From Frondihabitans sucicola (GTDB taxonomy: Bacteria > Actinomycetota > Actinomycetes > Actinomycetales > Microbacteriaceae), in NCBI RefSeq assembly GCF_030296615.1, contig NZ_AP027732.1:1488001-1552000 (forward strand): a stretch of 64,000 bases of DNA, in the 5' to 3' direction. Position 1 is the stretch's first letter; the number at the start of each line of letters is the position of its first letter. Made by a program: the position numbers and the translations under genes. Below the pieces are notes generated by a model. The model ran no database searches. It was not told where the DNA came from and saw nothing but the letters and a program-made list of their open reading frames with translations. Below, piece by piece: positions 28,965 to 37,999 of the stretch.

Positions 28965-28974
28965 CAAGCGCTTG
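28965..28974. promoter_or_regulatory. LacI-type operator before the glycoside hydrolase gene
   Basis: CAAGCGCTTG is a perfect 10-bp palindrome (context GGGCAAGCGCTTGTTCCC), 30 bp before the GTG start on the minus strand. The same core recurs at 29078, 50337 and 50372. Confidence 0.65.
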
Positions 28975-29077
28975 TTCCCTCCACATGGTGCGCGTACCGC
29001 CGGTCTGCGTCAAGGCCCGCATTCAAATCGTGTGTCGTGTTGACGGTGGCGTGATCCTGCTGCATGATGAGCGTGAG

Positions 29078-29087
29078 CAAGCGCTTG
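29078..29087. promoter_or_regulatory. LacI-type operator before the sugar ABC operon
   Basis: CAAGCGCTTG again, context GAGCAAGCGCTTGTCC, 55 bp before the ATG of the binding protein and 113 bp from the site at 28965. Two equal sites at a divergent pair suggest looping or common control by one LacI protein. Confidence 0.65.
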
Positions 29088-29141
29088 TCCTAGGCGCCGG
29101 ATGACCAGAACCGGCCGAGGTCGAAAACAGAGGAGTTTTCA

Positions 29142-30506
29142 ATGAACAGACATGGAGCGCGGGCTTTCTCCGCACTCGGCCTGGCCGTCGTCGTGACCGC
29201 GTCGTTGGCCGCATGTTCGGGGTCGACACCGCAGTCGTCCGCCGATCAGAAGGTCACGATCACGATCGGCGATCGACCGGCGGCCAACCAGCCGGCCAAC
29301 CGGAAGCTGTACGACGCGCAGGTCGCGTCCTTCGAGAAGGCGAACCCGAAGATCACGCTGAAGCCGACCGAGACGATCTACGACGCCACGACGTTCTCGT
29401 CGCTCCTGGCCGGAGGCAATCTGCCTGACACCCTGAGCGTCCCCTTCACCGAGGCGAAGGGCCTGATCGCCAACGGCCAGACGGCCGACCTGACCAGCGC
29501 GCTGAAGACCGCCGGGCTGACCAAGTCGCTGAACAAGACCACCCTGAAGGTCATCCAGGACTCCTCGGGGAAGGTCTTCGGCGTCCCCGTCAACGCGTAC
29601 TCCATCGGCCTCGCCTACAACCGGGCGCTCTTCACGAAGGCAGGTCTCGACCCCAACAAGCCGCCGACGACGTGGGACGAGGTGCGCACCGACGCCAAGA
29701 AGATCACGGCCGCCACCGGCGTGCCCGGCTTCGAGACGCTCGGCACCAAGAACCAGGGCGGCTGGATCCTCAGCGCCATGACCTACAGCTACGGCGGCAG
29801 CATCGAGAACGCCGACGGGACGAAGACGACGTTCAACAAGGCTCCGGCGAAGGCCGTGCTGAAGAACCTGCAGGAGATGCGCTGGACCGACAAGTCGATG
29901 GGGCCGAACGGCCTCTACGACCTCGACTCCATGAGCCAGGACTTCGCCGCGGGCAAGGTGGGCATGTGGATCGCCGCGCCGGACGTCTACAACGCGGCCA
30001 TCACGAACAACAAGATGAACAAGAACGACTTCGGTGAGGGTCCGATGCCGCAGAACGGCGGCGTCAACGGCACTCTGACCGGCGGCACGCTCGAGATCGT
30101 CAGCCCCAAGGCCACCGACGCCGAGCGCGTCGCGGCCGTGAAGTGGATCAACTGGAACTACCTGCGTCAGTACGAGAAGAAAGACCAGGCCATCTCCGTC
30201 GCCGAAGCGGCCACGGCGAGCAACACCCCCGTCGGTCTGCCCGGGCTCTCCGTGGTCAGCGACTCGACCAACGCACAGTACCTCGACTGGATCAAGGACA
30301 AGGTCGACGTGCCGATCTCGAACTTCGAGCCGTACCTCCAGACGACGGCGTCCATCCCGATCCAGCCCGAGCCCGTCAACAAGGCTCAGGAGGTCTACGC
30401 CGCGCTCGACCCCGTCGTCCAGGCCGTGCTGACCAACAAGAACGCGAACGTCGACCAGCTGCTCTCGAACGCCGCGAAGTCGATCGACTCGCAACTCGGT
30501 CGCTGA
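29142..30506 (+). CDS. Sugar ABC transporter substrate-binding lipoprotein
   Basis: 454 aa. The signal peptide is a lipoprotein type (MNRHGARAFSALGLAVVV...SLAAC). The body is a family-1 solute-binding protein (SBP_bac_1): NYRQ-type regions TIYDATTFSSLLAGGNLPD, GKVFGVPVNAYSIGLAYNRALF, and WDEVRTDAKKITAATG. AGGAG lies before the ATG. The two permease genes follow. No ATPase gene is nearby; in actinobacteria such systems share an MsiK-type ATPase encoded elsewhere. The ligand is a carbohydrate, possibly the product of the glycoside hydrolase encoded divergently. Confidence 0.86.
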   Translation: MNRHGARAFSALGLAVVVTASLAACSGSTPQSSADQKVTITIGDRPAANQPANRKLYDAQVASFEKANPKITLKPTETIYDATTFSSLLAGGNLPDTLSVPFTEAKGLIANGQTADLTSALKTAGLTKSLNKTTLKVIQDSSGKVFGVPVNAYSIGLAYNRALFTKAGLDPNKPPTTWDEVRTDAKKITAATGVPGFETLGTKNQGGWILSAMTYSYGGSIENADGTKTTFNKAPAKAVLKNLQEMRWTDKSMGPNGLYDLDSMSQDFAAGKVGMWIAAPDVYNAAITNNKMNKNDFGEGPMPQNGGVNGTLTGGTLEIVSPKATDAERVAAVKWINWNYLRQYEKKDQAISVAEAATASNTPVGLPGLSVVSDSTNAQYLDWIKDKVDVPISNFEPYLQTTASIPIQPEPVNKAQEVYAALDPVVQAVLTNKNANVDQLLSNAAKSIDSQLGR

Positions 30507-30528
30507 CGACCGGGGAGGGACGAAGACC

Positions 30529-31500
30529 ATGACATCAGTCGACCTCGACGGATCGCCCAGGACGGACCTGGTGACACCGCCTTCGGCATCGAACCACCCG
30601 CCGAGACGGAGACGCCAGTCGTTCCGCGTCTGGCGCTCGCGCGGCGGTATCAGCGCCATCGTCTTCGCCCTCCCCGCCCTGTTCGTCTTCGGGTACTTCT
30701 CCTGGGCTCCGATCGTCAACGCGGTGATCATGAGCCTCCAGAAGACCAACCTCGTGCAGGCGGCGACCTGGGTGGGGCTCAGCAACTTCACCTACGTGCT
30801 GCAGGATCCGACGCTGCCGCAGGCTGCGCTCAACACGCTCGCGTTCACCGGGCTCGCGCTGCTGTTCGGATTCCCGCTGCCGCTCTTCCTCGCCGTCTTC
30901 ATGTCCGAGCTCAAGAAGCGGGGCTGGATCTACAGCGTTCTCGCCTACCTGCCGGTCGTCATCCCGCCCGTCGTCGCGATCCTGCTCTGGAAGGTGTTCT
31001 ACGACCCGTCCACCAAGGGGCTCTTCAATTCGATCCTCGGCGGCGTCGGGATCGGGCCGCTGCCCTGGCTGAACAGCACGCACTCGGCCCTGCCGTCGAT
31101 CGTCCTCGAAGCCACCTGGGCCTCCGCGGGCGGCACGGTGATCATCTACCTGGCGGCACTGACGTCGGTGCGGACCGAGCTCTACGAAGCCGCCGAACTG
31201 GACGGCTCCGGCATCTGGTCACGCGTCTGGCACATCACGCTGCCGCAGATCCGCGGCGTGATCCTGATCATGCTGCTTCTCCAGATCATCGGAACCATGC
31301 AGGTGTTCACCGAGCCGTACATCTTCACCGGCGGCGGTCCGCAGCACGCGACGATCACGGTCCTGCTGATGATCTACAACTACGCCTTCGTGAACAACGA
31401 CATCGGGGCCGCGACAGCGTTGAGCGTTCTTCTCGCCCTCGTTCTCGGCCTCTTCTCCCTCGTCTACCAAATCGCGACCCGCCGCTGGAGCACCGACTGA
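30529..31500 (+). CDS. Sugar ABC transporter permease, MalF/UgpA type
   Basis: 323 aa with a basic N-terminal tail of about 40 residues and six membrane segments. The EAA loop YEAAELDGSGIWSRVWHITLPQIRG near residue 225 contacts the ATPase. GGGGAGG precedes the ATG, and the stop overlaps the next ATG by one base. It is a partner of the permease at 31500. Confidence 0.88.
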   Translation: MTSVDLDGSPRTDLVTPPSASNHPPRRRRQSFRVWRSRGGISAIVFALPALFVFGYFSWAPIVNAVIMSLQKTNLVQAATWVGLSNFTYVLQDPTLPQAALNTLAFTGLALLFGFPLPLFLAVFMSELKKRGWIYSVLAYLPVVIPPVVAILLWKVFYDPSTKGLFNSILGGVGIGPLPWLNSTHSALPSIVLEATWASAGGTVIIYLAALTSVRTELYEAAELDGSGIWSRVWHITLPQIRGVILIMLLLQIIGTMQVFTEPYIFTGGGPQHATITVLLMIYNYAFVNNDIGAATALSVLLALVLGLFSLVYQIATRRWSTD

Positions 31501-32482
31501 TGGCTACCCCCTGATCACCACGGAATTCCCCACGAGTCCCGACCCGACCCTCGTGCCCACGCCGACGCGGCGCGAGCGCCGGAACCAGGCCGAGGCCGAG
31601 GCGAGCGAGCGCGGCATCATCTCCTTCGCCGACCGCAAGCGCCTCGGCGTCCGCGCCCCGCTGCTCGTCGTCCAGATCCTCATCCTGCTCGGCCTGGTCG
31701 TCACCGGCCTCGGCCCGTTGCTCTGGCTCTTCAAAGCCGCGATCTCGACGACCCAGGACACGCTCCGCGACCCGTTCGCCCTGTTCCCCTCCGGCGTCGT
31801 CGAGTGGTCGAACCTGGGTCGCGCCTGGTCGCAGAGCGGGATCGGACACTACCTCACGAACACCGGCCTGATCGCGCTCGGACAGCTCGTCGCCACCCTC
31901 GTCGTCTGCACGACGATCGCCTACGTGCTGAGCGTGCTGAAGCCGAAGTGGGGCCGGATCGTCCAGGGCGCGATCCTCGCCACGCTCTTCGTTCCCGGAA
32001 TCGTGATCCTGGTGCCGCTGTACCTGACGATCCTGCATCTTCCGGGAACGGGTCAGAGCCTCCTCAACACCTACTGGGCCCTCTGGCTGCCGGGGGCCGC
32101 CAACGCGTTCAACATCCTCGTCGTGAAGCGGTTCTTCGACGCGATCCCGCACGAGCTCTTCGAGGCCGCCCGCATCGACGGCGCCGGTACCGTGCGGGTC
32201 TTCCTGCTCATCGTCATCCCGCTCTCGCGCCCGATCCTCGGCGTCGTGGCGCTGCTGACGGTCATGGCGTCGTGGAAGGACTACCTGTGGCCGCTCCTCG
32301 TCCTGCAGAATCCCGGCATCCAGCCCATCTCGGTAGCGCTGCCGAGGCTGGCCATGAACTCGGAGGTGAGCATCCAGATGGCATCGCTGTTCCTGGCGCT
32401 GCTGATCCCGGTGGTGCTGTTCCTGATCTTCCAGCGCCAGTTCCTGCGAGGCGTCGGGCTGTCCGGCGGAGTGAAGGGTTAG
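31500..32482 (+). CDS. Sugar ABC transporter permease, MalG/UgpE type (frame broken in C5 at 31507-31511)
   Basis: About 327 aa, six helices, EAA loop FEAARIDGAGTVRVFLLIVIPLSRP. ATG 31500 overlaps the TGA of the upstream permease, but the frame stops after four codons (ATG GCT ACC CCC TGA). One more C in CCCCC gives MATPLITTEFPTSPDP and runs into the main frame, so I take 31500 as the true start and the break as an error. GTG 31553 would be the only start in the uncorrected sequence and lacks a ribosome site. Confidence 0.83.
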
Positions 32483-32492
32483 AGGCCGACGA

Positions 32493-33397
32493 ATGACGAC
32501 CAACAGCAATCGAGCGCCCAGACGGGTGCTTGTCACCGGCGCTGCCGGCGAGATCGGGACGGCGGCGACGGCCGAGCTCGTCGAGCACGGGATCGCCGTC
32601 ACGGCGCTCTCGCTCGCCGGTCCCTTCCCGCCCGGAGCCGACCGCATCGTGGTCGGTGACGCGACCTCGCCCACGGACGTCGCGGAGGCCCTCGACGGCG
32701 TCGACGGCGTGGTCCACCTCGCCGCCATCCCGCATCCGACTCTCGGCACTCCGCTCGAGGTGTACCGGACGAACGTCACGGCGACGTTCAACGTCCTCAG
32801 CTCGGCCGGCGCCCTGGGCGTCCCCCGGGCCGTGATCGCGAGCAGCATCAACGCGTTCGGGGTGCCGATGAACGCCCACGGTCCGATGCCCGCCTACTTC
32901 CCGCTCGACGAGGAGCTCCCCGTCGATCTCGAAGACGCCTACTCGCTCTCCAAGCACTCCGACGAGTCGACCAGCAGGATGGCGTGGCGTCGCTGGGGAT
33001 CGACGTCGTCGCGATCCGGTTCCCGCTGGTCAAGAACGTCGAGGTCCTGCGCGAGACGGCAGCCGGCATCCGCGCCGACCCGGCTCGCACGGTGCGCGAG
33101 GGGTGGAGCTACCTCGACACGCGCGATGCCGCCCGAGCCATCCGGCTCGCGCTCACGGCGCCGCTCAGCGGATCCCACGTCGTCGGAGTGAGCGCCCGCG
33201 ACACCCTCCTCGACCGGCCGACGGCCGAGATGCTGGCCGCCTACGCTCCCGGGGTCCCGGTCCGGTCGCCCATCGACGGCTGCGACGCCGCGATCGACAC
33301 CACGCGCGCCAGAACGCTTCTCGGCTTCGAACCGCAGTACTCGCTGTCCGACCCTCCTCTTTCCGAACCCTCCCCTCACGCACCGGAGACGCCCTCA
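32493..33397 (+). CDS. NAD-dependent epimerase/dehydratase, extended SDR (frame broken near 32980)
   Basis: About 300 aa. Residues 11-20 carry the Rossmann GxxGxxG (LVTGAAGEIGTAA), then VVHLAAIPHPT, SSINAFG and the catalytic YxxxK in YSLSKHSDE. The frame breaks near 32980; one extra base restores a join from SRM to VASLGIDVVAIRFPLV. The C-terminal part has no stop codon before the next gene: the frame runs through a Pro-rich stretch (SDPPLSEPSPHAPETPS) into the dehydratase start at 33398, so the true end is uncertain. Uronate dehydrogenase is an attractive assignment because two sugar-acid dehydratases follow, but this is inferred. Confidence 0.75.
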
Positions 33398-34666
33398 ATG
33401 TCTGACCTCCTCACCGAGCCCACCTTCGAGCAGCCCTGGCCCGCGCGGGACGGCACGCGCATCACCGGGGTCCGTACGATCGTGACGGCGCCCGAGGGAA
33501 CGCCGCTGGTCGTGGTGCGCGTCGACACGAACGTCGACGGACTCTACGGTCTGGGCTGCGCGACGTTCACGCAGCGGTGGCACTCCGTCGTGTCGTTCGT
33601 CGAGGAGCATCTCGAACGGCTGGTCGTCGGCAGGTACCCCGGCGACATCGAGGACCTCACGAGGCTCGTCCGCCTGTCCGGGTACTGGCGGGACGGCGGC
33701 GTCGAGAACAACGCCCTCTCCGGCCTCGACATGGCGCTCTGGGACATCGCGGGCAAGCGCTCCGGGCTTCCCGTCCACGAGCTCGTCGGAGGCAAGGCGC
33801 GCGCGGCGGCGGACACCTACATCCACGCCGGCGGCGCGACGGTCGAGGAGACCCTCGACCAGGCCCGGGCGTACGTCGCCGAGGGGTGGCGGCACATCCG
33901 GCTTCAGGTCGGCCAGCCGGGGATCGGCGCGTACGGCGCACACGGCGTCGGCGGAGGCTACCCGGGCAGCCCGTACCCCGACGGCTGGCGTGTCGAGGAG
34001 TATCTCCGCGTCACCCCCGCACTCTTCGAGCGCGCCCGACAGGAGCTCGGCCCCGACGTCGAACTGCTCCACGACGCGCACTCGCGGCTGACCCCGAAGC
34101 AGGCCGTCACACTGGCACGATCGCTCGAACCGTACGGTCTGTTCTTCCTGGAGGACGTCCTGGCTCCCGAGGAGTGGCGAAGCCTTCCCGGAGTCCGAGC
34201 GGCCTCGCCCGTCCCTCTCGCCGTCGGTGAGCTGGCCACGTCGGCGACGACCGCGGCCGGACTCATCCTCGACGGCGGCGTCGACTTCATCCGCTGCCAC
34301 ATCTCGGCCATCGGAGGCTTCTCGCCGGCCAAGAAGCTGGCCACCCTCGCCGAGTTCACCGGGGTCCGGACCGCCTGGCACGCCCCGGGCGACACATCGC
34401 CCATCGGTGCCGCCGCGAACGTCGCCCTCGACGTGGGCTCGCCCGCCTTCGGCATCCAGGAGGGTCACGTCTACAACGACGCGACGCACGAAGTGTTCCC
34501 GGGCACCCTCAGGATCGAGGACGGCTGGCTCCGGCCCAATGAGGAGCCCGGTTGGGGCATCGACCTCGACGAGGATGCCGCGCGTCGGTTCGCGGCAGAG
34601 CTGTCCGGCCACGACGCCTGGGCTGCCGGGGTGCGGTCGCCCGACGGCGCCCTCCGGTACCCCTGA
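33398..34666 (+). CDS. Enolase-superfamily dehydratase, mannonate dehydratase/RspA (ManD) type
   Basis: 422 aa. ManD-like features are GYWRDGGVENNALSGLDMALWDIAGK near residue 88, LLHDAHSRLTPKQAV (first metal Asp plus catalytic His), FFLEDVLAPEEW (metal Glu), VGELATS (metal Glu) and the C-terminal WHAPGDTSPIG. ATG 33398 follows GGAG at ten bases. ManD-family enzymes dehydrate D-mannonate and/or D-gluconate to 2-keto-3-deoxygluconate, although many members have low activity. It is in frame with the preceding epimerase; whether they are truly fused is a separate question. Confidence 0.83.
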   Translation: MSDLLTEPTFEQPWPARDGTRITGVRTIVTAPEGTPLVVVRVDTNVDGLYGLGCATFTQRWHSVVSFVEEHLERLVVGRYPGDIEDLTRLVRLSGYWRDGGVENNALSGLDMALWDIAGKRSGLPVHELVGGKARAAADTYIHAGGATVEETLDQARAYVAEGWRHIRLQVGQPGIGAYGAHGVGGGYPGSPYPDGWRVEEYLRVTPALFERARQELGPDVELLHDAHSRLTPKQAVTLARSLEPYGLFFLEDVLAPEEWRSLPGVRAASPVPLAVGELATSATTAAGLILDGGVDFIRCHISAIGGFSPAKKLATLAEFTGVRTAWHAPGDTSPIGAAANVALDVGSPAFGIQEGHVYNDATHEVFPGTLRIEDGWLRPNEEPGWGIDLDEDAARRFAAELSGHDAWAAGVRSPDGALRYP

Positions 34667-34679
34667 GGTCTGCGGCGCC

Positions 34680-35825
34680 ATGCGTATCACCGCGGTCGAG
34701 ACCTTCGTTCTCGGGAACCGGCGCGTGCTCGTCAAGGTGAGCACCGACGCCGGGATCGCCGGCTGGGGCGAACCGACGCTCGAGGGCTGGGCGCTCACCG
34801 CGCGTGCCGCAGTGGAGCGGATGGCCGAGTTCCTGATCGGGCAGGACCCCCGCCGCATCACCCGGCTCTGGCAGGTGCTGTCCCGGGGCGGCTTCTATCG
34901 CGGCGGACCCGTCTTCGCCTCCGCCGTCGCGGGCCTCGACCAGGCGCTCTGGGACATCCTCGGGAAGCACCTCGGGGCACCTGTCCACGAGCTCCTCGGC
35001 GGGGCCGTCCGAGACCGGGTGCGCGTGTACGCGCACGCCAACACGGCCGGTCGGACGGGCGATCCTGCGTCGGCCGCGGAGCGCGTCTCGGCCGGCTACA
35101 CGCTCCTGAAGGTGGCCCCCGACGGCCCGCGCGACTTCATCGGGACGCCCGGGTCCATCGACCTCCTCGTCGCCGAGCTCGGGGAGTTCCGACGAGCGAT
35201 CGGAGACCGAGCGGACTTCGCCGTCGATCTGCACGGGCGCTTCTCGGTCGCCGAGAGCCGTCGCCTCCTGCCCCTCCTCGAGCCGCTCCGCCCGGCGTTC
35301 GTCGAGGAGCCGCTCCGCCCGGAGCACTCCGAGCGGATCGGCGACATCGTCGCCTCGACCACGATCCCGATCGCCATGGGGGAGCGCCTCCACTCGCGAG
35401 CCGAGTTCCGGCGCGTCCTCGAAGCGGGGATCGCCATCGCCCAGCCGGATCCCTCGCACGCCGGCGGCATCACGGAGTGCTTTCGCATCGCAGCCCTGGC
35501 CGAGGTGTACGACGTTCAGCTCGCGCCGCACTGCCCGCTCGGTCCGGTCGCGCTCGCGGCCTGCCTGCAGCTCGACTTCGCAGTGCCCCACTTCTACGCG
35601 CAGGAACACACGATCGACCTCGATCCTGCGACGAGCGCCGACCTCGGGCTCCTGGTGAACCCCGGCGTGCTCGCCGTCACCGACGGGCACATCGACCGTC
35701 CGACCGGCCCCGGACTCGGCATCGACGTCGACGAGGACGCCGTCCGCGCCGCCGTGGTCACGGGCGCCCTCGAGCCGGGTTCGCCGCTCTGGACGAACGG
35801 GGACGGGAGCTTCGCCGAGTGGTGA
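34680..35825 (+). CDS. Galactonate dehydratase-like enolase-superfamily enzyme
   Basis: 381 aa of the DgoD group. It has VFASAVAGLDQALWDILGKHLGAPVHELLGG, DLHGRFS (metal Asp plus His), FVEEPLRPE (metal Glu), MGERLHSR (metal Glu), GGITECFRIAALAEVYDVQLAPHCPLGPVA (catalytic His) and QEHTIDL near the C-terminus. It would dehydrate a sugar acid such as D-galactonate to a 2-keto-3-deoxy acid. It starts 13 bp after the ManD-like gene, completing the apparent sugar-acid branch of this operon. No KDG kinase or aldolase follows in the window. Confidence 0.83.
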   Translation: MRITAVETFVLGNRRVLVKVSTDAGIAGWGEPTLEGWALTARAAVERMAEFLIGQDPRRITRLWQVLSRGGFYRGGPVFASAVAGLDQALWDILGKHLGAPVHELLGGAVRDRVRVYAHANTAGRTGDPASAAERVSAGYTLLKVAPDGPRDFIGTPGSIDLLVAELGEFRRAIGDRADFAVDLHGRFSVAESRRLLPLLEPLRPAFVEEPLRPEHSERIGDIVASTTIPIAMGERLHSRAEFRRVLEAGIAIAQPDPSHAGGITECFRIAALAEVYDVQLAPHCPLGPVALAACLQLDFAVPHFYAQEHTIDLDPATSADLGLLVNPGVLAVTDGHIDRPTGPGLGIDVDEDAVRAAVVTGALEPGSPLWTNGDGSFAEW

Positions 35826-35946
35826 CGGCCGCCCGTGCCCTCTTCGCGTCAGGTGGGAGGTTTATCGGATCGTTACGGGCCCACCTGGTCGTCATCGCCG
35901 AGACGCGTCAGAGTTGAGAGAGGCGTCTGAGGTCACGGGGGTGGAC

Positions 35947-36423
35947 ATGAGAGCGAGCGATCGCCTGCGACGAGTGGCAGCCGCCGCTCTCCTCGTCGGG
36001 TTCGCAGCGGCGGGTCTCTCGTCGTGCGCCCTCCTCCCCGCGTCCGGATCCTGTGTCGACTACATCAGCCTGAAAACTCCCGCCGAGCGGTTCGCGGCGG
36101 CGCCGGTCGTCGTCGTGGCCGACATCTCGACGACCGACAGGACCATCGAACGGGCAGGGCGCTACGACATCCACCGGGCGAAGGTCTCCGCGGTCCTGAA
36201 AGGGTCCGTGTCGGCGAAAGCCCTCGATGTGATCAATCCCTCCGATCAGTGCACGACCAGCCGCAAACCCGTCGAGTACCTCGAGGGAGACGACTTGAAC
36301 GCGACCGGTAGCCGCGTGCTGTACCTCGCCGAACGGCGCGACGGCTCCGACGTCTGGACGCTCTTCGTCCCCAACGGAGTCGACCCGGCCGACGTCGCGG
36401 CCTCCCTGCCCCGCTCGAAATAG
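35947..36423 (+). CDS. Small lipoprotein of unknown function
   Basis: 158 aa. A signal with basic N-region (MRASDRLRR) and lipobox (GLSSC) is followed by a mature part containing CVDYISLKTPAERFAAAPVVVVADIS, with a pair of Cys residues that might form a disulphide. It resembles the short netrin-like/OB-type secreted proteins in which a cysteine-bearing strand is followed by VSAVLKG and VEYLEG. I do not assign a function. ATG 35947 follows GGGGGTGG; earlier in-frame starts are less convincing. Confidence 0.65.
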   Translation: MRASDRLRRVAAAALLVGFAAAGLSSCALLPASGSCVDYISLKTPAERFAAAPVVVVADISTTDRTIERAGRYDIHRAKVSAVLKGSVSAKALDVINPSDQCTTSRKPVEYLEGDDLNATGSRVLYLAERRDGSDVWTLFVPNGVDPADVAASLPRSK

Positions 36424-36495
36424 CACCTTTCCGCGGGCGGTGCGGCAGTCTGCAGAGATCGACGCACGCCCCATCTCGCTATGAGAGGTTCCAGC

Positions 36496-36990
36496 ATGAA
36501 CGCACAAATCGCTGAATATCACGACTTCTTCCTCGCCGGGGCCGGTGTCGCAGGAGCCCTCATCGGCTTGCTCTTCGTCGCGCTATCCGTCTCGCAAGAG
36601 CGAATCAAGAGCCGCGACGGAGTTCTTCACCGCGTACGCGCCGCCGCAGCGCTGACGGCATTCACCAACATCGTCGTGATCTGCCTTCTAGGCCTCATCC
36701 CCGGACAGGACCTCGGGGCTGTCAGTGCGGCCGTTGGCAGCGCTGGCATCTTCTTCCTCGTGGGAGCGGGCTTATCCCTGCGCCGCGCGCGGTGGTCATG
36801 GGCCCTCGTGCGCGACCTGGGCTTCCTTCTTGCGCTAGCGGCCGTTTTCACGCTCCAGATCGTCACGGGTTATCACCTGGACAACGGATCGCACCGCGCG
36901 GAGAATCTGCAGCGAACGGGAACCCTCGTCGTCATCTGCGGACTCCTCGGAATCGCGCGCGTCTGGGAACTGATGGGGGCCCCTCCGTGA
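36496..36990 (+). CDS. Four-helix integral membrane protein of unknown function
   Basis: 164 aa with four predicted membrane segments. The first contains GVAGALIGLLFVALSVSQERI, a Gly-rich helix followed by a conserved basic/acidic turn. GAGAGG precedes ATG 36496, so it is preferred over ATG 36481. The stretch is less GC-rich than its neighbours in places (for example 36496-36545). It shares the plus strand with the lipoprotein and is separated from the Fic-like gene by 160 bp. Confidence 0.65.
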   Translation: MNAQIAEYHDFFLAGAGVAGALIGLLFVALSVSQERIKSRDGVLHRVRAAAALTAFTNIVVICLLGLIPGQDLGAVSAAVGSAGIFFLVGAGLSLRRARWSWALVRDLGFLLALAAVFTLQIVTGYHLDNGSHRAENLQRTGTLVVICGLLGIARVWELMGAPP

Positions 36991-37150
36991 GCTTGGAGTC
37001 CGAAGCCCTGTCACTCGGGCGAGACACCGTGAAAAAGGCTCGCGGCTCACGCCGCGACGACGATGACGTCTCCTCCCGTCAGGACTAGTGCAGTGCCTCC
37101 ACATCGACGGGGCGCATGACCGACGGCTGATTTCTCGCGTCGTGCAGCCG

Positions 37151-37999
37151 TTATCCGTCGCGGTCGGCGCAGTCGGCGACGAACGCCATCAGGGCCGTGC
37201 CGTCGTCCGTCGTGAACAGGTCGTCGAGGGCGAGGTTGAACTCGTACTGTCGGGCGAAGGGGATGTTCACCGCGTCGAAGCCACTGCTCATCAGCATGCC
37301 GGTCATCATCAGGCGGGCCGTGCGCTTGTTCCCGTCGAAGTAGAACTGTGACCGGGTGGCCGCAGCGAAGTACACCAGCGCCTGCTCGCGAGGGTCGTCC
37401 AGGGTGCCGATGTACGTCGCGAGCCGCTCGAACCTCGCCGGAAGGTCCGCCGCCGGAACGCCTCGGACGTATCCGCCGTTGGAGAGGCGGACGTCGCCAC
37501 CACCGCCGGTCAAGCCTTCGCCACGGAAGTGGCCCGATTCGATCGCTTCGTGCCGCGCGATCATGCTGTGCGCCTGGTCGCTGACGACCTTGCTGAGGGT
37601 GAATTCGCGGGTTCCGACGAGTTCGTCGAGTCGGCTGTAGCCCTCGGAGAGCGCGAGGACCTGCTCTTCGTCTGCGAGCGGCTTGCCGCCGACTGTCACT
37701 CCGTCGAGCAGGGTCCGCACTTCGGGGAGCGTGAACGTGTTTCCCTCGAGGGCGGCGGCGTTCCAGATCAGATCCGGCAAGCTCCGGCGGAACCGCGTCC
37801 GCGCGCGCTCGACATCCGACTCGCGGAGCCGGTCGAAGTCGACACGCCCACGGTCGTAGGTGATGCCCGTGAGCTGTAACGCATTCTGTGTCAGGGGACG
37901 TCGGAGAGGAATCCCGTCCGGCCGAGGAGGATCGGCTCCTGTACCCGGGCGTTTGACGTACCGGTTCGGGCCGGCGCCCCAGCGCCACTCGTCGCTCAT
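37151..37999 (-). CDS. Fic-domain protein with degenerate active site, paired with an HTH protein
   Basis: 282 aa. The Fic core is recognisable: IWNAAALEGNTFTLPEV resembles the inhibitory-helix region (usual S/TxxxEG/N, here with the EGN kept), and QFYFDGNKRTARLMM matches the Fic loop HPFxxGNGRxxR. The catalytic His-Pro is replaced by Gln-Phe and the second Gly by Lys, so classical AMPylation is doubtful. The ATG overlaps the stop of the HTH gene (ATGA), so the two are one operon. No signal peptide. The operon structure is that of a toxin-antitoxin pair, but the activity is unproven. Confidence 0.72.
   Translation of the reverse strand: MSDEWRWGAGPNRYVKRPGTGADPPRPDGIPLRRPLTQNALQLTGITYDRGRVDFDRLRESDVERARTRFRRSLPDLIWNAAALEGNTFTLPEVRTLLDGVTVGGKPLADEEQVLALSEGYSRLDELVGTREFTLSKVVSDQAHSMIARHEAIESGHFRGEGLTGGGGDVRLSNGGYVRGVPAADLPARFERLATYIGTLDDPREQALVYFAAATRSQFYFDGNKRTARLMMTGMLMSSGFDAVNIPFARQYEFNLALDDLFTTDDGTALMAFVADCADRDG

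Noticed and set aside
37151..37999. Annotating the Fic-like protein as an AMP-transferase
   Set aside because: The catalytic His-Pro and second Gly of HPFxxGNG are replaced, so enzyme activity cannot be claimed.
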